8,001 nt of DNA from an uncultured Lachnospiraceae bacterium (GTDB taxonomy: Bacteria; Bacillota; Clostridia; Lachnospirales; Lachnospiraceae), in NCBI GenBank assembly GCA_910579325.1, contig CAJTTU010000094.1, positions 1 through 8,001 of the forward strand, in the 5' to 3' direction. Each line of letters begins with the position of its first letter. Positions within the stretch are counted from its first letter, which is position 1. The translations under genes were made by a program, and so were the position numbers. The notes under the pieces were generated by a model. The model searched no databases. It had not been told where the DNA came from and saw only the letters and a program-made list of their open reading frames with translations. Positions 5,951 to 8,001 of the stretch are shown piece after piece.

Positions 5951-5984
5951 GGTTGCAGCGGGAACTGCAAACCGGAACTGCAAA
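5951..5984 (+). repeat. Short tandem repeat and hairpin between the SPFH and RHH genes
   Basis: GGAACTGCAAA occurs at 5961-5971 and 5974-5984, a 13-nt period. TTGCAG at 5953-5958 can pair with CTGCAA in either copy (5965-5970 or 5978-5983), so two alternative hairpins are possible just before the GGAGGAGG ribosome binding site (5987-5994). Confidence 0.5.
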
Positions 5985-5996
5985 TCGGAGGAGGAT

Positions 5997-6185
5997 ATGG
6001 AAAAGAAGAGTGGTGAAAAAGAAAAAGCGAAAAAACAGGTGCCCCTTCGTCTTTCCGCTTCTCTCTGGAATGATTTGGCAGCCTGGGCGGAGGATGATTT
6101 TCGCTCGATTAACGGTCAGATTGAGTATTTGCTGACAGAATGTGTGAGATATCGAAAAAAACATAGAAAGGACGGAGAAGAATAG
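5997..6185 (+). CDS. Small ribbon-helix-helix (Arc-like) protein
   Basis: A 62-residue protein with a lysine-rich N-terminus (residues 1-17), then a beta strand QVPLRLSASLW (about 18-28) and two helices NDLAAWAEDDF and SINGQIEYLLTECVRYRKKH (about 29-56), the size and order of an Arc/MetJ ribbon-helix-helix domain. Dimers of this fold usually bind DNA through the strand, here with R22 as the outward residue candidate. The start ATG 5997 is preceded by GGAGGAGG (5987-5994). It lies 49 nt after the SPFH gene with no promoter or terminator between, so the two are probably co-transcribed. I recall similar small Arc-like proteins next to SPFH genes in other Firmicutes. No toxin gene lies next to it, so an antitoxin role is not supported here. 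Confidence 0.75.
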   Translation: MEKKSGEKEKAKKQVPLRLSASLWNDLAAWAEDDFRSINGQIEYLLTECVRYRKKHRKDGEE

Positions 6186-6223
6186 TAAAATTATTTAACA
6201 AACGTAATAAAAATTTAAAAACA

Positions 6224-6252
6224 TTGACGTTTAAAATATGATATGCTATAAC
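6224..6252 (+). promoter_or_regulatory. Promoter of the VanW-domain gene
   Basis: TTGACG (6224-6229) is followed after 17 bp by TATAAC (6247-6252), each five of six matches to consensus, with TGC directly before the -10 as an extended element. Transcription should start near 6259, which leaves a short leader of about 28 nt containing GGGAGG (6273-6278). The A+T-rich DNA upstream (6186-6223) could act as an UP element. AAACGT (6200-6205) and ACGTTT (6227-6232) form an inverted repeat with 21 bp between the arms, the right arm overlapping the -35 box; its meaning is uncertain. Confidence 0.75.
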
Positions 6253-6286
6253 AAAGTCTGAGAACTGTACGAGGGAGGTTTAACCG

Positions 6287-7942
6287 ATGAAAATAAGAAA
6301 CATTTTATTTTCTATGATGACAGCCTGCGTTGCGGTGATATTATTTCCTGCCGTCTCCCTGAGAGCGGAGCGGGCGGCAGATGTAATAGACGGTGTGATA
6401 GCAGAGGGCGTGTACATAGGAGCGGTGGATGTCAGCGGCATGACTGAAACCGAGGCAAAATCGGCCGTAGATCAGTATATGAAGGAAGCCGGACAGGAGA
6501 ACATTCTGGTCAGAGCCGGGAAGGAATCGGTGAAGGCAAAGCTGAACGATCTGGGCCTGCAGTGGTCCAACCGGGATGTGGTGAAGGAAGCCGCCGCCCT
6601 GGGAAAGACCGGGAATCTGATCAAACGGTATAAAGACATGATATCTTTACAGTATGAAAATCATGTTTATGACATTGAGACCGTACTGGATGATCAAAAG
6701 CTTACGGACTTCATTCAGGAAGATATGGAAGAGTTTAATCAGGAAGTGAAGGAGCCATCTCTGACAAGAGAGGGCGGAAGCTTTCAGGTAACGCCCAGCG
6801 CCGAGGGCCTGGAGGTCGACGCGCAGAAAACAGCGGATGCGATCAGAGAAGCCGTTCTGAACGCGGAAGAGTATCACAATCTTTCGGTGGATGCGGTGTG
6901 CGAGGTGACAAAGCCCAAGCATGATTCCTCCGAGCTGGAAGCGGTCACGGATGTGCTGGCCACCTATTCTACCAGGTATAACGCTTCCGACGCGGGCCGT
7001 ACCCAGAGTCTGGAGCTGTCCGCCCAGCGTCTGAACGGCATCGTTATGTATCCCGGCGATACGATTTCTACGTCATTGCTGATGGGAGAGCGGAGTCCGG
7101 AGGGCGGTTACAGCAGCGCGAAGGGCTATGTGGGCAACCAGACAGTGGATATGGTCGGTGCCGGAATCTGCCAGACCGCCAGCACCCTTTACTGTGCCGC
7201 TTTATATGCAGAGCTTGATGTGGTGGAGCGCAGCAATCATGTAAAGACAGTGAATTATGTGCCTTATGGCATGGATGCCACGATTTATGGAGGAGACGAT
7301 TACCGGAATCCGAACATAGACCTGAAGCTGAAAAACGGGTTCCGAAATCCCATATATATCGAATCCAGCGCAAGCGGAGGAACCTGTACGTTTACTATTT
7401 ACGGGAAGAAAACAGATTCGTCCAGACAGGTGGATTATGTCTCGACGACGATTCAGGAGACTTATCCCGAACCCCAGTTTGTGCAGGACCCTAATCTGCC
7501 TTACGGTTATATGGTGAAAACTCAGGGCGCCTACCCGCAGGTGGTGGCTTCGCTTACAAAAATCGTGCGTGTAAACGGCGTGGAGACGGAGCGTTCCGTG
7601 CTTCATACGGATAAATATATACCGGCCAGCGCCGTTTATAATGTAGGAATCAATCCTGCCATACCTCCTTCGGAGGGGATGCAGCCTGCAGATATGAATG
7701 CGCTGCAGCAGCTCTGGGCCGCGGCGGGCCAGCAGCCGGTGGACGGGAGTCAGCTGCCTGCAGACGGAAGTCAGCCGCCTGCAGACGGAAGTCAGCCGCC
7801 TGCGGACGGAAGCCAGCCGCCTGCGGACGGGAGTCAGCCGCCTGCGGATGGAAGTCAGCCGCCTGCAGACGGAAGCCAGCAGCCGGTGGACGGGAGTCAG
7901 CCGCCTGCGGACGGGAATCAACCGGCCGATGGCGGTCAGTAG
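6287..7942 (+). CDS. Secreted VanW-domain protein with repeat tail
   Basis: A 551-residue exported protein. Residues 1-27 form a signal peptide (KIRN, then a hydrophobic core, then LRA|ER); there is no lipobox cysteine and no LPxTG anchor. Residues about 40-205 match the pattern of the peptidoglycan-binding-like region that often precedes VanW, with a two-lobed repeat feel (VDVSGMTETEA ... VTPSAEGLEVDAQKTADAI). The VanW domain spans about 223-360 with the conserved GAGICQTASTLY (291-302), VERSNHVKTVNYVPYGMDATIY (313-334) and DYRNPN; C295 and H318 are its most conserved-looking polar residues. Residues 393-455 resemble a G5-type module. The tail (482-551) is a Gln/Pro/Asp/Gly repeat, probably an unstructured wall-spanning or wall-associating extension. 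The name comes from the vancomycin cluster protein; most family members, this one included, have no resistance context, and the biochemical role is unsettled. ATG 6287 has GGGAGG 8 nt upstream and its own promoter. Confidence 0.9.
   Translation: MKIRNILFSMMTACVAVILFPAVSLRAERAADVIDGVIAEGVYIGAVDVSGMTETEAKSAVDQYMKEAGQENILVRAGKESVKAKLNDLGLQWSNRDVVKEAAALGKTGNLIKRYKDMISLQYENHVYDIETVLDDQKLTDFIQEDMEEFNQEVKEPSLTREGGSFQVTPSAEGLEVDAQKTADAIREAVLNAEEYHNLSVDAVCEVTKPKHDSSELEAVTDVLATYSTRYNASDAGRTQSLELSAQRLNGIVMYPGDTISTSLLMGERSPEGGYSSAKGYVGNQTVDMVGAGICQTASTLYCAALYAELDVVERSNHVKTVNYVPYGMDATIYGGDDYRNPNIDLKLKNGFRNPIYIESSASGGTCTFTIYGKKTDSSRQVDYVSTTIQETYPEPQFVQDPNLPYGYMVKTQGAYPQVVASLTKIVRVNGVETERSVLHTDKYIPASAVYNVGINPAIPPSEGMQPADMNALQQLWAAAGQQPVDGSQLPADGSQPPADGSQPPADGSQPPADGSQPPADGSQPPADGSQQPVDGSQPPADGNQPADGGQ
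7730..7918 (+). repeat. In-frame 21-bp tandem repeat (nine heptapeptide units)
   Basis: Nine contiguous 21-bp units encode QQPVDGS, QLPADGS, five QPPADGS, QQPVDGS and QPPADGN, followed by a degenerate partial unit to the end of the VanW gene. The first unit (7730-7750) and the eighth (7877-7897) are identical in all 21 bases, 147 bp apart, although they differ from the units between them. The unit count is likely to vary between strains through slippage or unequal recombination. Confidence 0.92.
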
Positions 7943-8001
7943 ACGCAAGAAGGGAGAATAAAAGTAGCCTGCAGGAGACAGACGCCGTAAAAAAGATAAT
8001 A
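7943..8001. other. Short 3' flank with no recognisable feature
   Basis: These 59 bp after the VanW stop codon are purine-rich. They contain no hairpin with T-run and no start codon with a credible ribosome binding site. The terminator of the VanW gene, or the next gene, must lie beyond the window. Confidence 0.6.

Noticed and set aside
5243..5983. 246-codon - strand frame across the SPFH gene
   Set aside because: Antisense shadow with His-rich composition and no promoter.
5997..6185. Antitoxin of a toxin-antitoxin pair
   Set aside because: The RHH fold is common in antitoxins, but no small toxin-like gene is adjacent; the neighbours are an SPFH protein and a VanW protein.
6244..6250. Second MarR operator at the VanW promoter (TGCTATA)
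   Set aside because: Only one half-site is present, and it coincides with the -10 box; chance match is likely.
7730..7918. CRISPR-like array
   Set aside because: The 21-bp units are contiguous with no spacers and are in-frame codons of a protein tail.
7202..7948. 248-codon - strand frame with Arg-rich repeats
   Set aside because: It is the complement of the 21-bp repeat tail and VanW domain; the apparent repeats come from the + strand gene.

Overview
The window looks like chromosomal DNA from a low-to-mid GC Gram-positive clostridium, most likely a Lachnospiraceae-type gut anaerobe. This is inferred from strong AGGAGG-type ribosome binding sites, sigma-A-like promoters (TTGACA/TATAAT variants), and the protein families: a MarR regulator with a BmrCD/TM287-288-like ABC pair, a band-7 (SPFH) protein followed by a small ribbon-helix-helix protein, and a VanW-domain exported protein. 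All convincing genes are on the + strand. No rRNA, tRNA, CRISPR array, insertion sequence, transposase or phage gene was seen.

Layout. Positions 1-216 hold the C-terminal end of an unidentified protein that resembles a BofC C-terminal-like domain; an intrinsic terminator follows at 314-342. Positions 322-4710 form a probable drug-efflux operon: promoter, 14-bp palindromic operator, marR-type gene (410-868), an unusually structured 140-nt spacer with a 17-bp direct repeat and a long hairpin, then two abutting ABC exporter half-transporter genes (1009-2784 and 2785-4710). The two ABC subunits are complementary: the first has degenerate ATPase residues but a canonical signature motif, the second has canonical catalytic residues but a degenerate signature. 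They should form a heterodimer with one active ATP site.

Positions 4742-6185 are a second unit with its own extended -10 promoter. It holds a possible 23-codon leader ORF joined by an ATGA overlap to a membrane-anchored SPFH protein gene (4898-5947), followed by a small RHH (Arc-like) protein gene (5997-6185). A third promoter (6224-6252) drives a secreted VanW-domain protein (6287-7942) with a peptidoglycan-binding-like N-terminal region, a G5-like segment and a heptapeptide-repeat tail.

Nothing here is clearly a new defence or mobile system. The points most worth a second look are the regulatory architecture (a terminator loop that doubles as a -35 box, the palindrome over the marR start site, the structured marR-ABC spacer, the leader ORF and inverted repeat before the SPFH gene), the SPFH-RHH pairing, and the recently duplicated repeat tail of the VanW protein.
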